Source: JAYVYM01 sp046593925
GTDB lineage: Bacteria > Actinomycetota > Actinomycetes > Mycobacteriales > SCTD01
Direction of reading: 5' to 3'
DNA length: 37,658 nucleotides
NCBI GenBank assembly: GCA_046593925.1
Contig: JBKJQN010000076.1
Coordinates: 1-37,658 of the forward strand
A program made the position numbers and the translations under genes. Positions 6,088 through 13,195 of this stretch are shown here, piece after piece (within the stretch, counting starts at the first letter, position 1; the number at the start of each line of letters is the position of its first letter). A model generated the notes under the pieces. The model had not been told where the DNA came from. It saw only the letters and a program-made list of their open reading frames with translations, and made no database searches.

Positions 6088-9000
6088 CAGCCCTGCAGCG
6101 CGGCCTGCACCAGCCCGGCCTGCTCTGCCTCGTGCACCTTGGACGAACCGGCGGCCGGCGAGGCGGCGTGCCGGCGGGAGACGCGGCGCAGCACAAGCCG
6201 CTCGGGCAGGTGCTCCGGCAGCGACAGCGCAATGTGCGACCAGCCGCCCTGGTTGGCCGGCTCCTCCTGCGCCCAGACCAGCTCGGTGGCCGACGCGTAG
6301 CTGGCGAGCGCGTCCTGGACCTCCTCGGCGGGCAGCGGATAGAGCTGCTCCATGCGGATCAGCGCGACGTCGGTCAGCCCGGCCTTGCGGCGGCCGGCCA
6401 GCAGGTCGTAGAAAATCTTGCCGGAGCACAACACCACGCGCCGTACGGCCGCCGGGTCCGGCCCGTCGGGGTCGTCCAGCACTGGCTGCCAGCGTCCGGT
6501 CGTGAAGTCCGCCGGCGCACTGACCGCGGTCTTCAGGCGCAGCATCGACTTCGGCGTGACCACCACCAGCGGCCGGCGCACCTCGACCAGCGCCTGCGCG
6601 CGCAGCAGGTGGAAGTGCTGAGCGGGCGTCGTCGGGTAGGCGACCGTCATGTTGTCCTCGGCGCACAGCTGCAGGAAGCGCTCGATGCGCATCGAGCTGT
6701 GGTCGGGGCCCTGACCTTCGTAACCGTGCGGGAGCAGCAGGGTGACACCGCTGCGCTGGCCCCACTTGGCCTCACCGGAGGAGATGAACTCGTCGACGAT
6801 TGTCATGGCGCCGTTGACGAAGTCACCGAACTGCGCCTCCCACATGACCAGCGCCCCGGGGCGCGCCACGGAGTAGCCGTACTCGAAGCCGAGGGCGGCG
6901 TACTCGCTGAGCAGGGAGTCGTAGAGGTTGAACGGGCCGCTGCCTGCGCCGAGGTGACGTAGCGGGGTGTACTCCGCGCCGGTCTTGCGGTCGATCAGGA
7001 CGGCGTGCCGCTGCACGAACGTGCCGCGCCGGGAGTCCTGGCCGGCCAGGCGCACCGGCCGGCCCTCGATCAGCAGCGAACCGAGCGCGAGCAGCTCGCC
7101 CATCGCCCAGTCGATGCCGGGACCGGTGTCGTCGCCGGACACCATGGCTGCCCGGCGCTGCATCAGCGGCACGAGCTTGGGGTGCGGCGTGAACCCCTCC
7201 GGCAGTTCGACGTGCGCCCGGCCGATCCGGTCGAGCACCTCCTGGGTGACGGCGCTGTCCACCGAGGACAGCGCCAGGTCGTCGTCCATCGCCGGCTCGG
7301 CGGCGCTGCCCGGGGTGACCTCGCGGGTCTCCTTGAACACCCGCTCGAGCTGGGCCTGGTAGTCCTTGAGGGCGTCCTCGGCCTCCGCCAGCGTGATGTC
7401 GCCGCGGCCGACGAGCTGCTCGGTGTAGACCTTGCGCACCGAGCGCTTCTTATCGATGACGTCGTACATCAGCGGCTGGGTCATCGAGGGGTCGTCGCCC
7501 TCGTTGTGGCCGCGCCGCCGGTAGCAGACCAGGTCGATCACGACGTCCTTCTTGAACTCCTGCAGGAAGTCGAAGGCCAGTTGCGCGACGCGTACGCAGG
7601 CCTCGGGATCGTCGCCGTTGACGTGCCAGATCGGCGCCTGCACCGTGCGCGCGACGTCGGTGGAGTAGACGCTCGAACGGGACTGCTCGGGGGCCGTGGT
7701 GAAGCCAACCTGGTTGTTGATGACCACATGGAACGTGCCGCCGGTGCGGTAGCCGCGCAGCTGCCCCATCTGCAGGGTTTCCGCGACCACGCCCTGACCG
7801 GCGAAGGCGGCGTCGCCATGCAGCACCACCGGCATGACCGTGAAGCCGGCCGACCCCTTGTCGATGATGTCCTGCTTGGCGCGCACGATGCCCTCGATCA
7901 CCGGGTCGACCGCCTCCAGGTGCGAGGGGTTGCTGGTCAGCGAGACCCGCGTCGTGCGCCCGTCGGTCGAGGTGAAGGTGCCCTCTGCGCCGAGGTGGTA
8001 CTTGACGTCTCCGGACCCCTGCACCGTCCGAGGGTCGATGTTGCCCTCGAACTCGCGGAAGATCTGGCCGTAGCTCTTTCCGACGATGTTGGCTAGCACG
8101 TTGAGTCGACCGCGGTGGGCCATCCCGATGACGACCTCGTCAAGCCCCCGCTGGGCAGCACCGTGCAGCGTCGCGTCCAGGATGGGGATGACCGACTCGC
8201 CGCCCTCGAGCGAGAACCGCTTCTGGCCGACGAACTTCGTCTGCAGGAACGACTCGAACGCCTCGGCGGCGTTCAGCCGCTCGAGCACGTGTAGCTGCAG
8301 CGCCCGGTCCGGGGCCTGCGACTTCTTCTCCACCCGGGACTGGATCCACTGCCGCTGCTCGGGGTCCTGGATGTGCATGTACTCGATGCCGACGTTGCGG
8401 CAGTAGGAGTCGCGGAGCACCCCGAGCACGTCGCGCAGCTTCATGACGCGCTGGCCGGCGAAGCCGCCGACCGGGAACTCCCGGTCCAGGTCCCACAGCG
8501 TCAGGCCGTGGTTCACGACGTCGAGGTCGGGGTGGGTGCGCACCTTGAACTCGAGCGGGTCGGTGTCGGCCATCAGGTGCCCGCGTACGCGGTAGGCGTG
8601 GATCAGCTCCATCACCCGGGTGGCCTTGTCGAGGTCGCCCTCGTGGCTGGTCTGCACGTCGGGCACCCAGCGCACCGGCTCGTACGGGATGTGCAGCGCG
8701 CGGAAGACATCGTCGTAGAAGCCGTCCGCACCCAGCAGCAGCTGGTGCATCCGGCGCAGGAACTCCCCGGACTGCGCGCCCTGGATGACGCGGTGGTCGT
8801 ACGTGCTGGTCAACGTGATGGTCTTGCTGATGCCCAGGTGCGCGAGGGTCTCCTCCGACGCACCGGAGAACTCCGCGGGGTACTCCATCGCGCCGACGCC
8901 GATGATCGCGCCGGCGCCCTGCATGAGGCGGGGGACCGAGTGCACGGTGCCGATCCCACCCGGGTTCGTCAGGCTGATCGTGGTGCCCTGGAAGTCCTCG

Positions 9001-9788
9001 GTCGTCAGCTTGCCCTGCCGGGCGCGCCGCACGATGTCCTCGTACGCCGCGAGGAACTGTGCGAAGTCCATCCCGTCGGCGTCCCGGATCGCCGCGACGA
9101 CAAGGGAGCGGCTGCCGTTGGGGTTCTGCAGGTCGATGGCCAGGCCCAGGCCGGTCTGGCCGGGGGTGATCACGACCGGTTTGCCGTCGACCTCACCGAA
9201 GGCGACGTTCATCACGGGAACACTGGCCACCGCGCGGATCAGCGCGTAGCCCATCAGGTGGGTGAAGGAGACCTTGCCGCCGCGCGAACGGCGCAGGTGG
9301 TTGTTGATGACAGTGCGGTTGTCGGCCAGCAGTTTGGCGGGCACGGCCCGCACGCTGGTCGCGGTCGGGACGGTCAGCGAGGCGTTCATGTTGGCCACCA
9401 CGCGGGACGCCGCACCCTTGATCGGCGTGCTCGTCGGGCCCGTCGGTGGCGCCGGCTCGGGCTGGGGAGCGGCCTGCTTCGCGCCGGCCGCCGGCTCGAC
9501 CTTCGCAGCCGGCGAGGGGGAGGGGGCCGGCGTGGGCGCGGTCGGCACGCGGGCTGCGGTCGGCACGCGGGCTGCGGCTGCTGGCGCGGCCGGCGACTCC
9601 GGGGCCCTCTCGATCGTCGCGGGGCCGCCGTTGCCGTTCACGGCTGTAGCCCGACCGGGGGAGTAGTCGGACAGGAACTCCTGCCACTGCGGCGACACGC
9701 TGTCCGGGTCTTTCAGGTACTGCTGGTGGATCTCGTACACCAACCACTCGTTGGCGCCGAAGTCGGTCTGCTGTCCCGGCGTCGACAC
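6087..9788 (-). CDS. kgd: Multifunctional 2-oxoglutarate dehydrogenase E1-E2 fusion (Kgd/OdhA)
   Basis: A 1233-residue enzyme of the TCA cycle, the actinobacterial fusion that carries thiamine-diphosphate-dependent 2-oxoglutarate decarboxylase (E1) activity and a succinyltransferase (E2) catalytic domain. Order: N-terminal helix FGANEWLVYEIHQQYLKDPD (about 1-43), Ala/Pro linker (about 44-120), acyltransferase domain (about 120-350) with catalytic His332 in STYDHRVIQGAQ, then the E1 domain with MAHRGRLNVLANIVG (about 555), GDAAFAGQGVVAETLQM, NNQVGFTTAPEQSRS and the C-terminal transketolase-like domain. No lipoyl domain is present, as expected for this class, which borrows lipoyl groups from another E2. 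The N-terminal part is where the inhibitor OdhI/GarA is known to act on E1 in relatives. GTG at 9788 has GAGG 7-11 bases upstream; TAACCT (9840-9835) is a possible -10. Confidence 0.97.
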   Translation of the reverse strand: MSTPGQQTDFGANEWLVYEIHQQYLKDPDSVSPQWQEFLSDYSPGRATAVNGNGGPATIERAPESPAAPAAAARVPTAARVPTAPTPAPSPSPAAKVEPAAGAKQAAPQPEPAPPTGPTSTPIKGAASRVVANMNASLTVPTATSVRAVPAKLLADNRTVINNHLRRSRGGKVSFTHLMGYALIRAVASVPVMNVAFGEVDGKPVVITPGQTGLGLAIDLQNPNGSRSLVVAAIRDADGMDFAQFLAAYEDIVRRARQGKLTTEDFQGTTISLTNPGGIGTVHSVPRLMQGAGAIIGVGAMEYPAEFSGASEETLAHLGISKTITLTSTYDHRVIQGAQSGEFLRRMHQLLLGADGFYDDVFRALHIPYEPVRWVPDVQTSHEGDLDKATRVMELIHAYRVRGHLMADTDPLEFKVRTHPDLDVVNHGLTLWDLDREFPVGGFAGQRVMKLRDVLGVLRDSYCRNVGIEYMHIQDPEQRQWIQSRVEKKSQAPDRALQLHVLERLNAAEAFESFLQTKFVGQKRFSLEGGESVIPILDATLHGAAQRGLDEVVIGMAHRGRLNVLANIVGKSYGQIFREFEGNIDPRTVQGSGDVKYHLGAEGTFTSTDGRTTRVSLTSNPSHLEAVDPVIEGIVRAKQDIIDKGSAGFTVMPVVLHGDAAFAGQGVVAETLQMGQLRGYRTGGTFHVVINNQVGFTTAPEQSRSSVYSTDVARTVQAPIWHVNGDDPEACVRVAQLAFDFLQEFKKDVVIDLVCYRRRGHNEGDDPSMTQPLMYDVIDKKRSVRKVYTEQLVGRGDITLAEAEDALKDYQAQLERVFKETREVTPGSAAEPAMDDDLALSSVDSAVTQEVLDRIGRAHVELPEGFTPHPKLVPLMQRRAAMVSGDDTGPGIDWAMGELLALGSLLIEGRPVRLAGQDSRRGTFVQRHAVLIDRKTGAEYTPLRHLGAGSGPFNLYDSLLSEYAALGFEYGYSVARPGALVMWEAQFGDFVNGAMTIVDEFISSGEAKWGQRSGVTLLLPHGYEGQGPDHSSMRIERFLQLCAEDNMTVAYPTTPAQHFHLLRAQALVEVRRPLVVVTPKSMLRLKTAVSAPADFTTGRWQPVLDDPDGPDPAAVRRVVLCSGKIFYDLLAGRRKAGLTDVALIRMEQLYPLPAEEVQDALASYASATELVWAQEEPANQGGWSHIALSLPEHLPERLVLRRVSRRHAASPAAGSSKVHEAEQAGLVQAALQG
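9541..9576 (-). repeat. 18-bp tandem duplication in the kgd linker
   Basis: Bases 9541-9558 and 9559-9576 are identical and in frame, encoding the repeated six-residue unit seen as RVPTAARVPTA in the disordered Ala/Pro linker. Such duplications change linker length without touching catalytic domains. Confidence 0.85.
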
Positions 9789-9867
9789 GCGACCCGCCTC
9801 TTCCCACGTCTGGGGGCTGTGCGCCCGTGCCGTGAGGTTACCCGCGCCCGTAGGCGTGCGGGCCGGG

Positions 9868-10011
9868 TCAGTCGGCCGTACGAACCCCGGGCGGCGCCGG
9901 CGGGTCCACCTCGTACGGCTGCACCTGCTCGACCAGGCGGCGCTGCGGGGAGCCGGCGGGCTCCCCGCGGTCGGTCGGGCCTGAGGCGTCGGTGTCGGGC
10001 TGCTCGCTCAC
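9868..10011 (-). CDS. Small hypothetical protein, 47 residues, upstream of kgd
   Basis: A possible GTG-started ORF (VSEQPDTDASGPTDRGEPAG, ending PYEVDPPAPPGVRTAD), acidic and proline-rich with no hydrophobic core, so probably disordered if made. It points the same way as kgd, 79 bp ahead of it, and is divergent from the SDR gene across 54 bp. The upstream purine stretch GGGGCAGG is too distant to be a convincing ribosome binding site. I do not recognise a family. It could instead be non-coding leader of kgd. Confidence 0.35.
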   Translation of the reverse strand: MSEQPDTDASGPTDRGEPAGSPQRRLVEQVQPYEVDPPAPPGVRTAD

Positions 10012-10065
10012 GGCCGCTGCCTGCCCCGGGTGGCGCCGAGCGACCGACCCCGGCAGGGTGCCGGT

Positions 10066-10782
10066 GTGCTGGTTCTGGAGGGACGCGTCGCGCTGGTGAC
10101 CGGTGGCAGCAGGGGCATCGGGCTGGAGGTGGCGCGCGGCCTGGGCCTGCAGGGGGCGACCGTGGTGCTCGTGGCCCGCGACCCCGACCGGTTGGCCGGC
10201 GCCGTCGAGGAGCTCGTCGACGAGGGCCTGGACGTCACCGGGCATCCGGTCGACGTCGCCGATACCGCCGCGGTACGGGCCTTGCCGGGCGCCCTCGGGC
10301 CACTCGCGGCGGTCGATGTGCTGGTCGGCGCCGCCGGCGTGATGAGCGACCGCACCGCCAAGACGTTGCGCACCACCGACGAGGAGTGGCATCGGGTGCT
10401 CGGCACCAACCTCGACGGCGCCTTCGCCGTCACCGCCACCTTCGTGCCCGGGATGGTCGAGCGCCGGTGGGGCCGGGTCGTGCACCTGTCGGCGTGCCTG
10501 GGGCGCATGTCGGGGCCCGGTACTGCCGGCGGGCTCGCGCCGTACCGGGTGTCCAAGGCCGCCCTCAACGCCCTGGTGAAGAACCTGTCGGCCGAGCTCG
10601 GAGACGGCCGACGGGGCGTGCTCGTCGATGCCAGTTGCCCCGGCCACTGCCGTACCGGCATGGGAGGTGGCGCGGCGCCGCGCAGTGCTGAGCAGGGTGC
10701 AGCGACCGCTGTGTGGCTGGCCTGCCGCGAGGCGGGCCCGACCGGGTTGCTGTGGGAGGACCGCGAGGTTGTGCCGTGGTGA
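10066..10782 (+). CDS. Short-chain dehydrogenase/reductase (SDR)
   Basis: A 238-residue NAD(P)-dependent oxidoreductase with a Rossmann fold. The cofactor motif is VTGGSRGIGLEVARGLGLQG near the N-terminus, followed by the Asp in PVDVADTAA. VLVGAAGVMSDRT replaces the usual NNAG with GAAG. The catalytic serine is in VVHLSACLGR and the Tyr-x-x-x-Lys pair in LAPYRVSKAALNALVKNL; CPGHCRTGMGG corresponds to the PG-x-x-x-T segment. It resembles carbonyl reductase-type SDRs acting on small substrates, but the substrate is unknown. GTG at 10066 gives the normal family start (VLVLEGRVALVTGG); GTG at 10030 would add 12 residues without similarity. Confidence 0.9.
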   Translation: MLVLEGRVALVTGGSRGIGLEVARGLGLQGATVVLVARDPDRLAGAVEELVDEGLDVTGHPVDVADTAAVRALPGALGPLAAVDVLVGAAGVMSDRTAKTLRTTDEEWHRVLGTNLDGAFAVTATFVPGMVERRWGRVVHLSACLGRMSGPGTAGGLAPYRVSKAALNALVKNLSAELGDGRRGVLVDASCPGHCRTGMGGGAAPRSAEQGAATAVWLACREAGPTGLLWEDREVVPW

Positions 10783-10840
10783 CACTGCCCCGCTGACAGG
10801 TCAGTCGAGGTCCCCGCGGCCGGTGCGGCAGGGTCGCAGC

Positions 10841-12307
10841 GTGCGCCGGACCGTTCTGCTCGCCCTGGCCGGGCTGCTTGCCGCGGGCTGTTCCGCCGCG
10901 TCTGCTCCGACATCCCCCAAGCCGCCGCCCCCTCCGGCGTCCGCGGCCGGCGTTGCGGGCACGCTCGACTGGCGGCCGTGCGAGCGCGGCTTCGAGTGCG
11001 CAGCGCTGAGCGTGCCGCTGCGCAGCGGCCGTATGACGGACCTGGCGGTCACCCGGCACCGCGCGACCGGTCAGCGGGTCGGCTCGCTGGTCGTCAACCC
11101 GGGGGGCCCCGGCGCGGGTGCGGTCGACAGCCTCCAGCGGTCGTCGGGCTCGCTGACGGCGGCGCTGCGCGAACACTTCGACCTAGTCGCGTTCGACCCC
11201 CGCGGGGTCGGTCGCAGCTCGCCGGTGAGTTGCGGCAGCACGGCTGAGATCGATGCGTACTTCGCGCTCGACCCGTCACCCGACACCCCGGCCGGGCTGG
11301 CGGCGTACGAGGCGGGGAGCGCCGCTCTGGCGATGGGCTGCCAGCGGGAGTCGGGCGCGCTGCTGCCCGAGGTGTCGACCGTCGACGTGGCGGCCGACCT
11401 CGAGCGGCTGCGCGCGGCGCTGGGCGACGAGCGGCTGACCTACCTCGGCTACTCGTACGGCACCGCGATCGGCGCGGCCTACCTGGATGCCTACCCGACG
11501 CGCGTACGGACGATGGTCCTCGACGGCGCGCTGGATCCGACGCTGTCCTGGGACGCCCTGCTGGCCGGCCAGAGTCGCGGCTTCGATGCTGCGCTGCTCG
11601 CTTTGCTGACGGACTGCGAGCGCACCGGCTGTGCCTTCCGGCAGGCCGTGACCGGCGACCTCGGTGCGGCGTACGACGCCCTCGCCGCCCGGATCGAGGT
11701 TGCGCCGCTAGCCACGACGGGCAGCCGCACCGTGGGCCCCGGTGAGCTCACCCTCGCGGTAGGCGCTGGGCTGTACGACCGCGCCGCCGGCTGGCCGGCT
11801 GTGGCAGCGGCGCTCGCCGCCGGGCAGCGCGGCGACGGCCGGGCCCTGCTGGCGCTGTCCGACGGCTACCTCGAGCGGACCGCCGCCGGCTACGACCCGC
11901 TGATCTCGGCCAACACCGCCGTCAACTGCGTCGACCGGCCCTGGCCCCGCGACCCGCAGGCCTACGTCGACCTCGCTGGGCGGGTGCGCACAGACTCGCC
12001 ACGCTTCGGCCCGGCCATCGCCCTGTCCGGCCTGCCCTGCGCGACCTGGCCGGTGCCCGCGACGTCCACGCCGCACCCGGTGCACGCCCCCGGCGCCCCG
12101 CCGGTCGTCGTCGTCGGCACCACCGGCGACCCGGCGACGCCGTACGCCTGGGCGGTGGCGCTGGCCGGGCAGCTGCAGTCGGGAGTGCTGGTGACGCACC
12201 GCGGCGACGGCCACACGGTGTACCGGGCCGGCGCGCCGCGCTGCCTCACCGACCCGCTGGACACCTATCTCGTGACCGGGCTCGCCCCGCCGGCGCTGAT
12301 CTGCTGA
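10841..12307 (+). CDS. Secreted alpha/beta-hydrolase lipoprotein, tripeptidyl aminopeptidase-like
   Basis: A 488-residue exported hydrolase. The signal peptide VRRTVLLALAGLLAAGC ends in a lipobox, so Cys17 should be lipidated and the protein anchored on the outer face of the membrane; a Pro-rich spacer follows. VVNPGGPGAG is the oxyanion region, FDPRGVGRSSPV a conserved strand, and YLGYSYGTAIGAAYL carries the nucleophile Ser205. The C-terminal TAP-like domain supplies Asp in VVGTTGDPATPYAWA and His in HRGDGHTVY. The family includes tripeptidyl aminopeptidases of Streptomyces and mycobacterial Hip1/CaeA-type proteases. GTG 10841 is chosen because it begins the signal peptide; upstream codons overlap the SDR gene in another frame. 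The gap to the SDR gene is 58 bp. Confidence 0.93.
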   Translation: MRRTVLLALAGLLAAGCSAASAPTSPKPPPPPASAAGVAGTLDWRPCERGFECAALSVPLRSGRMTDLAVTRHRATGQRVGSLVVNPGGPGAGAVDSLQRSSGSLTAALREHFDLVAFDPRGVGRSSPVSCGSTAEIDAYFALDPSPDTPAGLAAYEAGSAALAMGCQRESGALLPEVSTVDVAADLERLRAALGDERLTYLGYSYGTAIGAAYLDAYPTRVRTMVLDGALDPTLSWDALLAGQSRGFDAALLALLTDCERTGCAFRQAVTGDLGAAYDALAARIEVAPLATTGSRTVGPGELTLAVGAGLYDRAAGWPAVAAALAAGQRGDGRALLALSDGYLERTAAGYDPLISANTAVNCVDRPWPRDPQAYVDLAGRVRTDSPRFGPAIALSGLPCATWPVPATSTPHPVHAPGAPPVVVVGTTGDPATPYAWAVALAGQLQSGVLVTHRGDGHTVYRAGAPRCLTDPLDTYLVTGLAPPALIC

Positions 12308-12458
12308 CCGGCGGCCGACCTCGAGCCCCTGGCGACCGGCTGCCGGCCCGCCGTGAGCGGCCCGGCTCTCACCGGACAATCCTTGGGCGTCGGCCTCAGC
12401 GCCGGTCCCGGACCCTCGGCACAATCCCGGCACCCCCGGCAGCACTTCCCCGGACTTC

Positions 12459-12486
12459 GTGTGTCGGGGGCGCGGACCAGACACAC
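12459..12486. repeat. Inverted repeat, 7-bp arms
   Basis: GTGTGTC at 12459-12465 is the exact reverse complement of GACACAC at 12480-12486, with a 14-base GC-rich spacer. The GTGTG/CACAC arms recall the larger dyad 54 bp to the right. It may be an RNA hairpin or a protein site; the evidence is only the symmetry. Confidence 0.5.
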
Positions 12487-12539
12487 AAACCACCTCGCGC
12501 CTGGCCGCCAGCACGCCCAACGACCCCCGCGCGACGCCG

Positions 12540-12577
12540 ACATCGTGTGCTTACATACTTAAGCAAGCACACAATGT
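12540..12577 (-). terminator. Large dyad downstream of tRNA-Arg, candidate terminator, processing hairpin or operator
   Basis: Arms of 13 bases (12540-12552 and 12565-12577) flank a 12-base AT-rich loop that contains the palindrome CTTAAG. Twelve of 13 positions pair in DNA. Read as minus-strand RNA, the one mismatch becomes a G-U wobble and all 13 pair, whereas plus-strand RNA has a C-A mismatch. This favours an RNA hairpin on the transcript of the minus-strand tRNA gene, 57 nt past its 3' end. There is no U tract. A DNA-binding site for a dimeric regulator is the alternative. Confidence 0.45.
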
Positions 12578-12634
12578 CCGGGTGGCAGGGCTCCGAGAAG
12601 TCACGACACGCCACATGCCCCAGGTCAGCCGGCG

Positions 12635-12706
12635 TGCCCCCGGCAGGATTCGAACCTGCGCTTCTACCTCCGGAGGGTAGCGCTCTATCCCCTGAGCTAC
12701 GGGGGC
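12635..12706 (-). tRNA. tRNA-Arg, anticodon CCG
   Basis: A 72-nt tRNA folds cleanly: acceptor GCCCCCG/CGGGGGC with discriminator A, D arm GCTC/GAGC, anticodon stem CTACC/GGTAG with loop CTCCGGA (anticodon CCG, reading the arginine codon CGG), 4-nt variable loop and T arm GCAGG-TTCGAAT-CCTGC. CCA is not encoded. A possible -10 (TAGCGT, 12727-12722) lies 15 bases before the 5' end. It is flanked by ordinary genes and shows no duplicated 3' end, so nothing indicates use as an integration site. Confidence 0.96.
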
Positions 12707-12770
12707 TCGGGTCGAGCGCCGACGCTACCAGCCGGACCGTCGCCACCCGGGGCTGCGGGCCGGCCGCGGA

Positions 12771-12776
12771 TAGCCT
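12771..12776 (+). promoter_or_regulatory. -10 box of a leaderless promoter for the response regulator
   Basis: TAGCCT begins 12 bases before GTG 12783, so the transcript would start on the start codon. No ribosome binding site is present and no clear -35 is visible. Confidence 0.55.
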
Positions 12777-12782
12777 GCGGTG

Positions 12783-13169
12783 GTGACGAGCAGCCTCGGT
12801 CGGGTCCTGGTTGTCGACGACGACGACGTGATCCGTCAGCTCATCACGGTCAACCTTGAGCTCGAGGGATTCGAGGTCGCGACGGCGGTGGACGGCCAGG
12901 ACTGCCTGGACAAGGTGAAGGCCTTCGACCCCGTCGTGATCACCCTCGACATCATGATGCCAAGACTGGACGGCTGGGAGGCGGCCAGCCGGCTGCGGGA
13001 CGACCCGGACACCGCGGCCGTCAAGGTCGTGCTGCTGTCGGCGCGGGCTCAGGAGGCAGACCTGCAGCGTGGTGATCGGCTCGGCGTGGACGCCTACTTG
13101 ACCAAGCCGTTCGATCCGGACGACCTGATCGCGACGGTACGACGGCTGGCCGGGCTCCCAGCGGCCTGA
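12783..13169 (+). CDS. Single-domain response regulator (CheY-like receiver)
   Basis: A 128-residue receiver domain with no output domain. The acidic pair Asp12-Asp13 (VLVVDDDD), the phospho-acceptor Asp56 (VITLDIMMPRLDGWE), the switch Ser in VLLSARAQ and the conserved Lys in AYLTKPFDPDDL are all present, so it should be phosphorylatable. It may act as a phosphate relay or through protein contacts. No histidine kinase lies nearby, so the partner is an orphan elsewhere. GTG 12783 is preferred to the adjacent GTG 12780 because of the spacing of the leaderless -10 box. It converges on the DUF3105 gene with only 8 bp between the stops. Confidence 0.92.
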   Translation: MTSSLGRVLVVDDDDVIRQLITVNLELEGFEVATAVDGQDCLDKVKAFDPVVITLDIMMPRLDGWEAASRLRDDPDTAAVKVVLLSARAQEADLQRGDRLGVDAYLTKPFDPDDLIATVRRLAGLPAA

Positions 13170-13195
13170 CCGGTCGGCTACGGGCTCGGGACCGG
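13170..13195. terminator. Weak hairpin at convergent stops
   Basis: CCGGTC (13170-13175) and GACCGG (13190-13195) can pair over a 14-base loop just where the response regulator and DUF3105 genes converge. The right arm lies inside the DUF3105 coding end. The stem is short and lacks a T tract, so this is only a candidate. Confidence 0.25.

Larger units (their letters stand above)
12308..12634. other. Gene-free interval with two inverted repeats
   Basis: No convincing coding region on either strand across 327 bp. It contains two dyads, at 12459-12486 and 12540-12577, described separately. The second sits in a short AT-rich island (12550-12577) that contrasts with the very GC-rich surroundings. 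Transcription from the tRNA-Arg gene would run into this interval from the right. Confidence 0.7.

Noticed and set aside
8373..10691. A 772-codon plus-strand frame through kgd
   Set aside because: Antisense of kgd; composition typical of shadow frames.
10794..10803. TGACAGGTCA palindrome before the lipoprotein gene
   Set aside because: Only 4-bp arms, expected by chance, and no supporting promoter elements.
12635..12706. tRNA-Arg as an integration (att) site for a mobile element
   Set aside because: No integrase, no duplicated tRNA 3' end and no foreign gene block on either side.
12547..12786. A 79-codon plus-strand ORF reading through the tRNA region
   Set aside because: It is antisense to the tRNA and shows no similarity or ribosome binding site.
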